From positions 85,105-149,104 of the forward strand of contig NZ_AUIJ01000007.1 in assembly GCF_000423645.1 (NCBI RefSeq): DNA of 64,000 bases, given 5' to 3'. Made by a program: the position numbers and the translations under genes. Below the pieces are notes generated by a model. It was not told the origin of the DNA and searched no databases. It worked only from the letters and a program-made list of their open reading frames with translations. This document shows positions 9,394 to 17,727 of the stretch, one piece after another. Numbering within the stretch: the first letter of the stretch is position 1; the number at the start of each line of letters is the position of its first letter. Source of the DNA: Sediminimonas qiaohouensis DSM 21189 (GTDB taxonomy: Bacteria > Pseudomonadota > Alphaproteobacteria > Rhodobacterales > Rhodobacteraceae).

Positions 9394-10560
9394 TCACTCC
9401 TCGCCCGGTCCGAGGATCTCGTCGCTGTGTTCTCCAAGCCGTGGGGCCGGTCGGCGGTCGTGTCGCGCGGGGGTTGCCGAGAACCGAACCGGCGGGCGTG
9501 TCGTCCAGATGGGGCCTTCGGTTGGATGTTCGATCTGCTGGAAAAAGCCCGTCGCGGCAAGATGGGGATCGTCTGGCAGATCGGAAAGGTTTCGTACCGG
9601 CATGGCGGGAATATCGGCCTGTTCCATCAAGGCCAGCCAGTCCTCTGTTGACCGTGTCAGCGCAAACCGGGCCACCAAGTCGTAAACTGCGCCGATGTTG
9701 CGACTGCGCACGTCCATATCCGTGACCCAAACGTGGTCGAGCATGTCTTCACGCCCGACCGCCTTGAAGAATCGCGCCCATTGCGTGTTGGTGTAGGGAA
9801 GGATTGTGATGCAGCCATCCGCGGTCTGCACCGGGCGTCGGTGAGGCACCAGCATCCGGGAATAGCCGAAATTCTGCGGCGTCTCCTCGAAAGTGGCGCC
9901 GTCCATATGTTCGGCCAACAGGAACGCCGTCAGAGTTTCGAACATCGGCACCTCGACATGCTGCGCTTCACCCGTGCGCTCGCGGTGGAACAGAGCTGCA
10001 ATAACGGCATAGGCCGCCGTCACGCCGCCAAGTTTATCTGCGAGGATCGTCGGGGCATAGGCCGGCGGCGCGTCGGGGTCGCGCAAGGTCGACAGGCTGG
10101 CCAATCCCGATACCGACTGGACGATGTCGTCGAATGCGGGTTTGGCGGCATAGGGTCCGTCCTGGCCGAAGCCGGTGGCGGAGACCGTGATCAGGTCCGG
10201 GTTCTCGCGGCGCAATGTTTCGGGATCGAGAGACAATCTGGCAAGCGCCGCGGGCCGGATGCTGGAAATCATCACATCGGCATCGGTCAGCAGCTTGCGC
10301 AGGCGCTCGCGGTCCCGCTTTGTCTTGAGATCCAGAACGACGCTGCGCTTGTTGCGATTGGTGCCCAGAAAGGCTGCCCCCATCAGCTTGTTCCGTGACG
10401 GTTGGACCTGGCGCAAGAAATCGCCCTCGGGGCCTTCCACCTTGATCACATCGGCCCCCAGATCGCCCAGCATCTGCGTGGCCAGCGGGCCAAAAACCAC
10501 TGACGTCAAGTCGATGATCCGGACGCCCTCTAGGATGGCAGTGTTCTTTGCGGCCGTCAT
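9394..10560 (-). CDS. Class III (CaiB/BaiF) CoA-transferase
   Basis: A 388-residue CaiB/BaiF protein beginning LEGVRIIDLTSVVFGPLATQMLGD..., the typical first strand and CoA-loop. Asp175 in ILADKLGG is the likely carboxylate that forms the acyl-anhydride/CoA intermediate in this family. Such enzymes move CoA from an acyl-CoA donor to a free acid. It is the second gene of a two-gene minus-strand operon, 18 bases after the neighbouring CaiB gene, and ends 21 bases from the convergent dehydrogenase. The substrate is unknown. Confidence 0.92.
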   Translation of the reverse strand: MTAAKNTAILEGVRIIDLTSVVFGPLATQMLGDLGADVIKVEGPEGDFLRQVQPSRNKLMGAAFLGTNRNKRSVVLDLKTKRDRERLRKLLTDADVMISSIRPAALARLSLDPETLRRENPDLITVSATGFGQDGPYAAKPAFDDIVQSVSGLASLSTLRDPDAPPAYAPTILADKLGGVTAAYAVIAALFHRERTGEAQHVEVPMFETLTAFLLAEHMDGATFEETPQNFGYSRMLVPHRRPVQTADGCITILPYTNTQWARFFKAVGREDMLDHVWVTDMDVRSRNIGAVYDLVARFALTRSTEDWLALMEQADIPAMPVRNLSDLPDDPHLAATGFFQQIEHPTEGPIWTTRPPVRFSATPARHDRRPAPRLGEHSDEILGPGEE

Positions 10561-10578
10561 TTGGGTCGATTTCCAGTT

Positions 10579-11724
10579 CTAGGAACGAGAGCCGAATTCG
10601 GCGCGAATGGCGGCGCCGTCGGCATCGAAAGCTGGGGAAGGGCCAAGCGCGGCCTCGGTGCCGCCGCGCCGTATCGGAGGCATCGCAACGCTCACCGGTC
10701 CGGAGGGCGTGGCGATGGTCGACCGGTCGAGTTGAGGGTGATCCGACAGAGAGGCCACATCGTTCACCGCCGCCGAAGCGATGCCCGCGCCATCGAGAAG
10801 CTTTAACAACTCGGCACGTTCGTGCACGCCGAACACGGACTTGATAAGGGCTTCGAGTTCGGATTTGTGCGCGATCCTGGCCGAATTGTCATGGAAACGC
10901 GGATCATTGGCTAGCGCCGGATCGCCTAGAATCTGTGCGCAGAACCGGTCCCACTCGCGGCTGTTCTGGACCGAAATGACGACCAGATCACCGCCCCGGC
11001 AGCGAAACGCGCCGTAAGGGCATATGACAGAGTGGCCAAGCCCGGTTCTGGGCGTGGGCTGATTGGCATAGTCGTGAAAGAGGAGCGGAACCGCCATCCA
11101 GTCGGCCATCACGTCGAACATCGCCACCGAGACGCCGTTGCCCTTCCCGGTTTGGTCGCGCGCAACGAGGGCCTCGCAAATCCCGGCATGGGCGGTCATG
11201 CCGGTGGCAATGTCGCAAACCGACACGCCAACCCGGCCCGGCGCGTCCGGCGTGCCGGTCACCGAGGCAAGACCGCTTTCGCATTGCACCAGAAGGTCAT
11301 AGGCCTTGGCGTTTCGCATCGGGCCATCTTCGCCGTATCCGGTGATGTCGCAGGTCACGAGGCGCGGAAACCTCTCTCGCAATGTGGCCGAATCAAGCCC
11401 CAGCTTTTTCAGCGCGCCGGGCAGAAGATTCTGGATGAATACATCCGCGCTTTCCAGAATCCTCAGCAGAATCGCCTGGTCTGCTTCATCCTTGATATCC
11501 AGCGCGACTGATTCCTTGCCCCGGTTCAACCATGTGAAATAGGCGCTTTCGCCATTCGCGGCGGTATCGTAGGCGCGTGCAAAATCGCCCACGCCCTTGC
11601 GTTCGATCTTGATCACGCGCGCACCGGCATCGGCCAGCCGCGACGAGCAGAAAGGCGCGGCCACCGCCTGTTCGAGCGCAATAACGAGCTTGCCTGAGAG
11701 GGGGGCTGAGTCTGTGATGGACAT
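10579..11724 (-). CDS. Class III (CaiB/BaiF) CoA-transferase
   Basis: A 381-residue CaiB/BaiF protein. The start at 11724 (MSITDSAPLSGKLVIALEQA) follows a GAGGT Shine-Dalgarno; the longer open frame runs past the promoter and is not believed. Asp171 in VCDIATG is the likely catalytic carboxylate. With the next gene it may form a heteromer or two transferases of differing specificity. The gene is transcribed from a minus-strand promoter with a perfect palindromic operator (11761-11776) shared with the divergent DUF35-thiolase operon, so the two directions are probably co-regulated. Confidence 0.92.
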   Translation of the reverse strand: MSITDSAPLSGKLVIALEQAVAAPFCSSRLADAGARVIKIERKGVGDFARAYDTAANGESAYFTWLNRGKESVALDIKDEADQAILLRILESADVFIQNLLPGALKKLGLDSATLRERFPRLVTCDITGYGEDGPMRNAKAYDLLVQCESGLASVTGTPDAPGRVGVSVCDIATGMTAHAGICEALVARDQTGKGNGVSVAMFDVMADWMAVPLLFHDYANQPTPRTGLGHSVICPYGAFRCRGGDLVVISVQNSREWDRFCAQILGDPALANDPRFHDNSARIAHKSELEALIKSVFGVHERAELLKLLDGAGIASAAVNDVASLSDHPQLDRSTIATPSGPVSVAMPPIRRGGTEAALGPSPAFDADGAAIRAEFGSRS

Positions 11725-11751
11725 GGCGACCTCGCAAGTGATCCTGAGAGC

Positions 11752-11788
11752 TTGACAAAATCTAACGGATGTTAGAAATAAGGTCAAT
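11752..11788. promoter_or_regulatory. Divergent promoters around a perfect motif A palindrome (site 2)
   Basis: TCTAACGGATGTTAGA (11761-11776) has perfect six-base arms. On the minus strand TTGACC (11787-11782), 17 bases, TAGATT (11764-11759) forms a good sigma-70 promoter for the CaiB operon, with a start about 30 bases before its ATG. On the plus strand TTGACA (11752-11757), 17 bases, GAAATA (11775-11780) could serve the DUF35 operon. The palindrome overlaps both, so one bound dimer could control both directions. Confidence 0.7.
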
Positions 11789-11828
11789 ACGCTCAATCGG
11801 ATACTGGACCATTTGAAGGAGATCGCAG

Positions 11829-12206
11829 GTGCCGGACGCCACAGGGCCAGATCAGATTTTTCAGCGCGCACTCGCCGACAAGGAAATCGTGCTTCCCAGG
11901 TGCGATGACTGCGGGGCCTTTCACTTCTTTCCCAGGGTCTTGTGCCCGCATTGCCATGGCACCGCGATTTCTTGGAAACCTGCAAGCGGCAAGGGCCGGG
12001 TCCACACCACTACGGTGGTGCGCCGCAAGCCCGAGCGTGGCGGCGACTACAACGTGTGCATGGTCGAACTGGAGGAAGGCGTTCGGATGATGAGCAGGGT
12101 CGAGGGTGTCGCCCCCGGCGATGTTGTCATCGACATGGCGGTGACCGCTTTCGTGGGCGAGGCCGAGGGCGCCCCGGTGGTGCTTTTCAGACCGGCGGAG
12201 GCATAA
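11829..12206 (+). CDS. DUF35 OB-fold protein with zinc ribbon, partner of a thiolase-like protein
   Basis: A 125-residue protein with GTG start (AAGGAG upstream). A rubredoxin-like zinc ribbon CDDC...CPHC near residues 25-41 is followed by an OB-fold (GKGRVHTTTVVRRKPERGGDYNV, then LEEGVRMMSRVEG). DUF35 proteins bind acyl-CoA and pair with thiolase-fold enzymes; in steroid side-chain degradation the DUF35 domain of ChsH2 pairs with the aldolase Ltp2 (established). The partner gene begins three bases downstream. Two further copies of the same pair lie at 30447-31984 and 51148-52729. Confidence 0.88.
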   Translation: MPDATGPDQIFQRALADKEIVLPRCDDCGAFHFFPRVLCPHCHGTAISWKPASGKGRVHTTTVVRRKPERGGDYNVCMVELEEGVRMMSRVEGVAPGDVVIDMAVTAFVGEAEGAPVVLFRPAEA

Positions 12207-12209
12207 CGC

Positions 12210-13361
12210 ATGACCGATCAACTTAGGGGAAAATCCACGATCGTGGGCACCGGACACGCCGGTTTCGGCGAGGCGCATGGGCTGACGGCCTATGACGTCA
12301 TGGCGCAATCCGCGCTTGCCGCGCTCGGCGATGCCGGGCTGACGCTGTCGGACGTGGACGGGCTGTTCTGCACCATGATGGAAGACAGCATGCCGGCGCT
12401 TATGGCGGCCGAGTATCTGGGCATTCAGCCGCGCTTCATCGACGGCACCATGTCGGGCGGGTCGTCCTTCGTGAATTATCTGACATCCGCGACCATGGCG
12501 CTTGACGCCGGTCTGTGTGATGTCGCCCTGATCGTTTACGGCTCGAACCAGCGCACCGCGTCGGGCAAGCTGGTGACGGCCTCGCGCCCGCCGGCCTATG
12601 AGGCGCCGTATAATCCGCGCTATCCGATTTCCGCCTATGCAATGGCGGCGGCGCGGCACATGCACGAATACGGCACCACCCGCGAACAACTGGCGGATGT
12701 GGCTGTCGCTGCGCGGGCCTGGGCGCAACACAATCCAGAAGCGTTCGAGCGCGGGCCGCTGACGCGCGAGGACGTACTCGGCGCGCGCATGGTGGGAGAC
12801 CCGCTGACGACGCGGGATTGCTGTCTGGTGACCGATGGCGGTGGTGCGGTCGTGTTGGTCCGCGCTGACCGCGCCAGGGACTTTCCCAAGCCGCCCGTCT
12901 ATGTGCTGGGAAGTGCGGCGGAAAGCTCGCACAGGCAGATCTCGCAGATGAAGGATTTTACCGTGACCGCGGCCAGGGCATCGGGCAAGCGCGCCTTTGC
13001 GGCGGCGGGAGTGTCGCCGGGCGATATCCAAGCGGTCGAACTGTATGACGCCTTCACCATCAACACCATTCTGTTCCTCGAAGACCTTGGCTTCTGCGCC
13101 AAGGGCGAGGGAGGAGCTTTTGTCGAAAACGGGCGCATCGCGCCAGACGGGGCCCTGCCGGTCAATACAAACGGCGGTGGTCTGTCCTGTGTGCACCCCG
13201 GCATGTACGGCATTTTCACCGTGATCGAGGCGGCCCGCCAGATCCGGGGCGACGCGCCCGGTATTCAGTTGAACGATATCGACTTGGCGCTGGCGCATGG
13301 CAACGGCGGTGTGCTGTCCAGCCAGGTCACGGCCATTCTGGGATCACAAGCCACGCTCTGA
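12210..13361 (+). CDS. Thiolase-superfamily protein of the lipid-transfer-protein (Ltp2-like) type, lacking the thiolase Cys
   Basis: A 383-residue thiolase-fold protein. At the place where thiolases have the nucleophilic Cys it reads GTMSGGSSF (residues 79-87), so normal thiolysis is unlikely. Tyr279 (LYDAFTI) and Tyr333 (HPGMYG, which replaces the GHPxGATG thiolase motif) are candidates for the two tyrosines reported to matter in Ltp2 aldolases; an alignment is needed. NTNGGGLS and HGNGGVLSS close the active site. With its DUF35 partner it may split a beta-hydroxyacyl-CoA by retro-aldol reaction (inference). Databases often name such proteins acetyl-CoA acetyltransferase. Confidence 0.85.
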   Translation: MTDQLRGKSTIVGTGHAGFGEAHGLTAYDVMAQSALAALGDAGLTLSDVDGLFCTMMEDSMPALMAAEYLGIQPRFIDGTMSGGSSFVNYLTSATMALDAGLCDVALIVYGSNQRTASGKLVTASRPPAYEAPYNPRYPISAYAMAAARHMHEYGTTREQLADVAVAARAWAQHNPEAFERGPLTREDVLGARMVGDPLTTRDCCLVTDGGGAVVLVRADRARDFPKPPVYVLGSAAESSHRQISQMKDFTVTAARASGKRAFAAAGVSPGDIQAVELYDAFTINTILFLEDLGFCAKGEGGAFVENGRIAPDGALPVNTNGGGLSCVHPGMYGIFTVIEAARQIRGDAPGIQLNDIDLALAHGNGGVLSSQVTAILGSQATL

Positions 13362-13381
13362 CAATCAAGGGAGGAAAGATC

Positions 13382-14239
13382 ATGCCATTGGATTTCGAGG
13401 CACTTTCAAACTGGGATTTCGAAGAAATCGAGCAAACACTGACCGAGCGGGATACCATGCTGTACGCGCTCGGGCTGGGGTTCGGCGAGGATCCCACCGA
13501 CAAGAAGGAACTGGCATTCGTCTATGAGGACGGCCTGAAGGCGGTTCCCTCTATGGCCGTTACCCTGGCGTATCCGGGCTTCTGGTTGCGTAATCCCAAG
13601 ACCGGCGTGAACTGGCAGAAAGTGCTGCACGGCGAGCAATGGCTGGATATCTACAAGCCGCTGCCGGCAAAGGGCAGGATTATCGGCCGCAGCAAGATCG
13701 ACTTCATCTCGGACAAGGGCGAGGGCAAGGGCGCGGTTATCTATCAGAGCCGCGAGATCATCGACGCGGACAGCGGCGACAAGCTGGCACGCGTCGCGAT
13801 GTCGGCCTTCTGCCGGGGCGACGGCGGATTCGGCGGCGAGAACAGGCCCGGCCCGAAGCCGGCGGTGCTGCCGGACCGGGCGCCCGATCACATATGTGAT
13901 ATCGAAACGCTTCCGCGCCAAGCCCTGATCTACCGGCTCAGCGGCGACATGAACCCGCTGCATGCCGACCCCGATGTCGCGCGGTCGGTCGGGTTCGACC
14001 GACCGATCCTGCACGGTCTGGCGACCTATGGTCTGGCTGCCCGGGCGATTCTCAAGTCGGTGCTGGATTACGACTCCGCCCGGCTTGTCGGGCTGGACGT
14101 GCGGTTCTCCGCGCCGGTCTATCCCGGCGAAACGGTACGGTTCGAAATCTGGGAAGAGGGCGGCGAGGCCCGGTTCCGCGCGTCTATCCCGGCACGCGAT
14201 GTCCTGGTGTTGAACAACGGCGCCGCGCGCTTCGCATGA
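13382..14239 (+). CDS. MaoC-type (R)-specific enoyl-CoA hydratase-2, double hot-dog
   Basis: A 285-residue protein with two hot-dog halves, the size and layout of the hydratase-2 domain of peroxisomal MFE-2. The C-terminal half holds the full catalytic signature SGDMNPLHADP...GFDRPILHGL with Asp189 and His194. It hydrates trans-2-enoyl-CoA to (R)-3-hydroxyacyl-CoA. The N-terminal half lacks the dyad, as usual. It follows the thiolase-like gene by 20 bases after a strong GGGAGGAAAG Shine-Dalgarno. It could supply the 3-hydroxyacyl-CoA that the thiolase-like/DUF35 pair cleaves (inference). Confidence 0.92.
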   Translation: MPLDFEALSNWDFEEIEQTLTERDTMLYALGLGFGEDPTDKKELAFVYEDGLKAVPSMAVTLAYPGFWLRNPKTGVNWQKVLHGEQWLDIYKPLPAKGRIIGRSKIDFISDKGEGKGAVIYQSREIIDADSGDKLARVAMSAFCRGDGGFGGENRPGPKPAVLPDRAPDHICDIETLPRQALIYRLSGDMNPLHADPDVARSVGFDRPILHGLATYGLAARAILKSVLDYDSARLVGLDVRFSAPVYPGETVRFEIWEEGGEARFRASIPARDVLVLNNGAARFA

Positions 14240-14249
14240 GGTAAAGGCG

Positions 14250-15386
14250 ATGACCCAACCGCTCAAGGACATCCTGGTGCTGGATCTCAGCACCCTTCTT
14301 CCCGGCCCGATGGCGACGCTTATGCTCTCCGAGGCCGGGGCCGAGGTGATCAAGTTCGAACGTCCCGAAACGGGCGAGGACGCGCGCCACACGGATCCCA
14401 AGATCGACGGTGAGAGCATCGGGTTTGCCGTGCTGAACCACGGCAAGCGATCTGTGGCCATCGATTTGAAATCGAACGACGCGCTCGATGCGCTGCGTCC
14501 CTTGCTCAAGAAGGCCGATGTTCTGGTCGAACAGTTCCGCCCCGGCGTGATGGAGCGGCTCGGGCTTGGATATGAGGCCGTGCGCGCGATCAATCCGGGC
14601 ATCGTCTATTGTTCGATCACCGGCTACGGCCAGACCGGGCCAATGGCCAGCGCGGCGGGCCATGACATGAATTACGTGGGCGATGCCGGCGTTTTGTCGC
14701 TGAGCCGCGGACCGGAGGATCAGCCAACGACCCCCTTCGGGTTGGTCTCCGATATCGGGGGCGGCACTTATCCTGCGGTGGTGAATATCCTGCTTGCGCT
14801 GATCGCACGGCAGGAGAGCGGGAAGGGAGCTCATCTGGATATCGCGATGGCGGAGGGCGCATTTGCCTTTGCTTATTGGGCCCATGCCGAAGGCGTGATC
14901 GCCGGGCAGAGCATCGAAAACGGCGGCAGCCGCCTGACCGGAGGACTGGCGCGCTATCGGCTTTATTCGGCGGCGGATGGCCGGCAGATCGCGGTCGGGG
15001 CGCTGGAAGAGAAATTCTGGCAAGCCTTCTGCGATGTGATTGGCCAGCCTCAGGATCTTCGCGACGACTGGAGCGATCCCGTTGCCTGTTCCGCAGAAGT
15101 TGCGCGCCGTCTCGGAAGCCAGCCGTCAGCGCATTGGGAGCCATTGCTGTCGGCGGCGGACTGTTGTTGTTCGGTGGTGAAAACACCCTCCGAGGCCGCC
15201 GCCGATCCGCATTTCGCTGCGCGGGGCGTGTTCGAGCGGAAATTGAACATTTCCGGCCGGGAGGTGCCTGCGCTTCCGCTGCCGATCGCGCCGGAGTTCC
15301 GTTCGCCCGAAGGGTCTGCCAGACGTGCGGCGGTCTTGGGAGAAGACAACGCCCGCTTCGGCGTGGAATCGCGGAAGAAAGAATGA
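14250..15386 (+). CDS. Alpha-methylacyl-CoA racemase (CaiB/BaiF superfamily)
   Basis: A 378-residue member of the class III CoA-transferase superfamily that looks like a racemase rather than a transferase. GHDMNYVGDAGVLS places His138, and VSDIGGGTYPA places Asp168. The 30-residue spacing equals that of the His126/Asp156 pair of Mycobacterium MCR. Such racemases interconvert (2R)- and (2S)-2-methylacyl-CoA, needed because acyl-CoA dehydrogenases accept only one epimer. Its presence suggests a substrate with an alpha-methyl branch, such as an isoprenoid, sterol side chain or other branched acid. Last gene of the 11829-15386 operon. Confidence 0.85.
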   Translation: MTQPLKDILVLDLSTLLPGPMATLMLSEAGAEVIKFERPETGEDARHTDPKIDGESIGFAVLNHGKRSVAIDLKSNDALDALRPLLKKADVLVEQFRPGVMERLGLGYEAVRAINPGIVYCSITGYGQTGPMASAAGHDMNYVGDAGVLSLSRGPEDQPTTPFGLVSDIGGGTYPAVVNILLALIARQESGKGAHLDIAMAEGAFAFAYWAHAEGVIAGQSIENGGSRLTGGLARYRLYSAADGRQIAVGALEEKFWQAFCDVIGQPQDLRDDWSDPVACSAEVARRLGSQPSAHWEPLLSAADCCCSVVKTPSEAAADPHFAARGVFERKLNISGREVPALPLPIAPEFRSPEGSARRAAVLGEDNARFGVESRKKE

Positions 15387-15392
15387 ATCCCG

Positions 15393-15435
15393 TTGACGGG
15401 CAGGTTTTGAGTCTGTATTCTAACATTTGTTAGAA
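15393..15435 (+). promoter_or_regulatory. Promoter with perfect motif A palindrome (site 3)
   Basis: TCTAACATTTGTTAGA (15419-15434) has perfect six-base arms. The best promoter is TTGACG (15393-15398), 17 bases, TATTCT (15416-15421), whose start site would fall inside the palindrome and leave a 23-base leader. A second option, TTGAGT (15407-15412), 17 bases, TTAGAA (15430-15435), copies the geometry of site 1 but leaves a leader of only about ten bases. It drives the 15451-20936 gene group. Confidence 0.7.
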
Positions 15436-15450
15436 AATCGAGAGGGAATT

Positions 15451-16170
15451 ATGGCACTGTCGAAAGACCACCTGCCGGCAGAAGCGGAGCGGTATGTCAT
15501 GCCGTCGCATTTTGTCGAAAGCGACAGCCTTGAAGTACAGGGTTTCGTGTCCGAGGCTTTGCGTGATCTCCCCGCGGATGCGTCCAGCCGTGACAAGGCG
15601 ATCCGCCTGTTCGAAGCGGTTCGCGACGATATCCGTTACGATCCCTACTGTTTCGCGCTAGACGAGGATTCGTATCGCGCCAGCCGGATTGCCGGGGCAG
15701 AAGCGGCGTTTTGCGTGCCCAAGGCAATCCTTCTCGCGGCCTGCCTGCGGGCCGTCGGTATCCCCGCCGCTCTGGGGTTTGCAGATGTGCGCAACCACCT
15801 GAATACACCCAAGTTGCAGGAGCTGATGGACAGCGACCTGTTCATCTACCACGGCTACGTCCAGTTGTGGCTGGACGGTGAGGTCTACAAGGTCACGCCC
15901 GCCTTCAACATGGAGCTGTGCGAACGATTCGGGGTCAAACCACTGGTTTTTGACGGCTATCATGATGCTCTCTTCCACGAGTTCGACGAACAGAACCACC
16001 GGCACATGGAGTATGTGAATGACCGGGGGCTTTATGTTGACGCGCCGATCACGGAGTTCCTCGCGGCCTTCCGGGAAACCTACCCGAAACTGGAAGAGTT
16101 CAACCGCGAACGCATTTCCAGGGGTTCAAGCGGCTATGATGCCGGTTTTGCAAAGGAGGGAAGTTCTTGA
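15451..16170 (+). CDS. Transglutaminase-like (cysteine-peptidase fold) protein
   Basis: A 239-residue protein with a transglutaminase-core fold. Cys88 (AEAAFCVPKAILLAACLRA) and His134 (IYHGYVQLWLDG) fit the catalytic Cys and His. The third position, normally Asp in a W..lDPT context, reads KVTPAFN with Thr149. No signal peptide is seen, so it acts in the cytoplasm. First gene behind the site 3 promoter and overlapping the MaoC gene by four bases. Such a protein is unexpected in a CoA-ester catabolic operon; it might cleave an amide or thioester conjugate, but nothing in the sequence proves this. ATG 15451 follows AGAGGG. Confidence 0.72.
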   Translation: MALSKDHLPAEAERYVMPSHFVESDSLEVQGFVSEALRDLPADASSRDKAIRLFEAVRDDIRYDPYCFALDEDSYRASRIAGAEAAFCVPKAILLAACLRAVGIPAALGFADVRNHLNTPKLQELMDSDLFIYHGYVQLWLDGEVYKVTPAFNMELCERFGVKPLVFDGYHDALFHEFDEQNHRHMEYVNDRGLYVDAPITEFLAAFRETYPKLEEFNRERISRGSSGYDAGFAKEGSS

Positions 16171-16616
16171 AGTATCTTGAGGACTTCGAGCCAGGGCAGG
16201 TCTTCCGCTTCCGCAGCGCACCGATGAGCGCGGACGCGATCAAGGCATTCGCTAGGGAGTGGGACCCGCAACGGCTGCACACCGACGAAGACTATGCGAC
16301 GACAGTACATGGCAGCCTGATCGCCTCAGGCTTCCAGACGATGCTTGAAGTTTTCCGACCGATCATGACGGGGTTCATGGTCGATGTCGCCAATATTGGC
16401 GGCATGGGCTTCGACAATCTGCGCTGGGTGCGGCCGGTCCGCCCGGATGAGCCGCTTGATATCGAATTGAAGATCAACTCGGTCACGCCGTCCAGAAGCA
16501 AGCCCGGTCGGGGTGTTCTGAATTATTCGATCAACGCAAAAAACCCCAAGGGAGAGATCGTCTTTACAACCGAAAACCCCGTGATGGTGCAGAGAAAACA
16601 AAATGACACAGTCTGA
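16167..16616 (+). CDS. MaoC-like hydratase, single hot-dog
   Basis: A 149-residue hot-dog protein with a TTG start overlapping the previous stop; AAGGAGGG lies six bases upstream, so the TTG is credible. AFAREWDPQRLHTDED contains the Asp33/His38 dyad in the five-residue spacing of active MaoC hydratases. It probably hydrates an enoyl-CoA. Its place directly before a heteromeric acyl-CoA dehydrogenase pair mirrors the order dehydrogenase-hydratase-aldolase found for steroid side chains (known arrangement; function here inferred). The next gene starts 14 bases before its stop. Confidence 0.85.
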   Translation: MKYLEDFEPGQVFRFRSAPMSADAIKAFAREWDPQRLHTDEDYATTVHGSLIASGFQTMLEVFRPIMTGFMVDVANIGGMGFDNLRWVRPVRPDEPLDIELKINSVTPSRSKPGRGVLNYSINAKNPKGEIVFTTENPVMVQRKQNDTV

Positions 16617-17727
16617 CAAGCCAAGCGGCGACCAGGAAGATCTTCGTCTGCTGCGGGAAAGCGCGCGAACGCTCTTTGAACGCGCGGGCGGGAGCAAAAG
16701 AGCCCGAACACTCCGGGATGCCGGCGGCGGCTGGGACGCGGACATGATCCGCAAACTGGCCGAAGCGGGCGTCTTCGGGGTGACCGTTCCCGAGGAAGAC
16801 GGTGGGCTTGGCATGGGCCTGGCCGCCGGGGGCGTCATAGCCGAAGAGGTCGGACGCGTGATTGCCCCGGAACCGGTCGTGCTTACCGTCGGACTGAGCC
16901 TTGGCCTTCTGCGCCGTCTTTGTCCCAATGACGCGAGGATGGCACAGCTCATCGGCGGAGAGACCGTCCTGGCGGTCGCCTGGCAGGAACGCGGCCCGAA
17001 CGGTGGCCCGGCCGAAGCAAGCTGCCGCTACGAGAACGGCAAACTGACCGGCGGCAAGGCCTGGGTGGTCGGTGCCGCCGGCGCACAGGGTTTTCTGGTC
17101 GTAGCCGAAAGTGACAATGGTCCGGTTCTCGTCCTGGCAGAGGCGGGCGCGGACGGGCTTTCCGTCGAAGAGCGCAGACAAGCCGATGGCAGCGCAATGG
17201 GCGAGCTTTCGTTCTCCGGCACTCCAGCCGAGGAATTGGCCAGTGGTGGTGCGGTTCAGGGCACGCTTGCCGAGGCGGTCAACGATACGACGGCGCTTGC
17301 CGCCGCCGAGCTTGTCGGCCTGAGCGAGCGCGCCTTCGAGATCACGCTGGAGTACATCAAGACCCGGGAGCAGTTCGACAAGCCCATCGGGTCGTTCCAA
17401 GTCATCCAGCACCGTGCCGTCGACCTGAACGTGATGTGCGAGGTCGCACAATCGGGGGTCCGCGAAGCTCTCGGGCTGATGGACGGGGAAACCGATCCGA
17501 AAGCGCGGGCGCGGCTTGCCAGCCGGGCCAAGGCACGTGCGGTCACCGCCGCCAGGAAGATCACGCGCGACGCCATCCAGCTGCACGGGGCGGTCGGATA
17601 TACCGACGAATATGACATCGGGCTTTACCTGAATCGGGCGCTGGTTCTGTCCGCGTGGCTGGGCGACGACGCCTATCACAGACGGCTTTGGTTCGAGGCG
17701 CGGGAAGAGGAAGGAGCCGCTCAATGA
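16603..17727 (+). CDS. Acyl-CoA dehydrogenase, non-catalytic partner subunit (pair 1)
   Basis: A 374-residue acyl-CoA dehydrogenase-fold protein with normal fold motifs (VTVPEEDGGLGMGL, RVIAPEPV, FDKPIGSFQVIQHRAVDL, IQLHGAVGYTDEYDIGLYL). No catalytic Glu is found at the isovaleryl-type position (VNDTTALAAAE), and the C-terminal YEG region is replaced by LNRALVLSAWLG. It therefore looks like the subunit that completes an alpha2-beta2 enzyme, as in the ChsE-type steroid dehydrogenases (known family arrangement). It overlaps the following dehydrogenase by four bases, consistent with equal synthesis. Confidence 0.87.
   Translation: MTQSDKPSGDQEDLRLLRESARTLFERAGGSKRARTLRDAGGGWDADMIRKLAEAGVFGVTVPEEDGGLGMGLAAGGVIAEEVGRVIAPEPVVLTVGLSLGLLRRLCPNDARMAQLIGGETVLAVAWQERGPNGGPAEASCRYENGKLTGGKAWVVGAAGAQGFLVVAESDNGPVLVLAEAGADGLSVEERRQADGSAMGELSFSGTPAEELASGGAVQGTLAEAVNDTTALAAAELVGLSERAFEITLEYIKTREQFDKPIGSFQVIQHRAVDLNVMCEVAQSGVREALGLMDGETDPKARARLASRAKARAVTAARKITRDAIQLHGAVGYTDEYDIGLYLNRALVLSAWLGDDAYHRRLWFEAREEEGAAQ

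Noticed and set aside
9372..9394. CCCGGCGCCGGG near the convergent gene ends as a terminator
   Set aside because: The palindrome is short, has no loop and lacks a T run; the gap between the genes is only about 20 bases.
13889..13898. A copy of CACATATGTG inside the hydratase-2 gene
   Set aside because: It lies in the middle of a coding sequence and encodes conserved-looking residues (DHICD) with no gene starting nearby, so it is probably a chance match rather than an operator.
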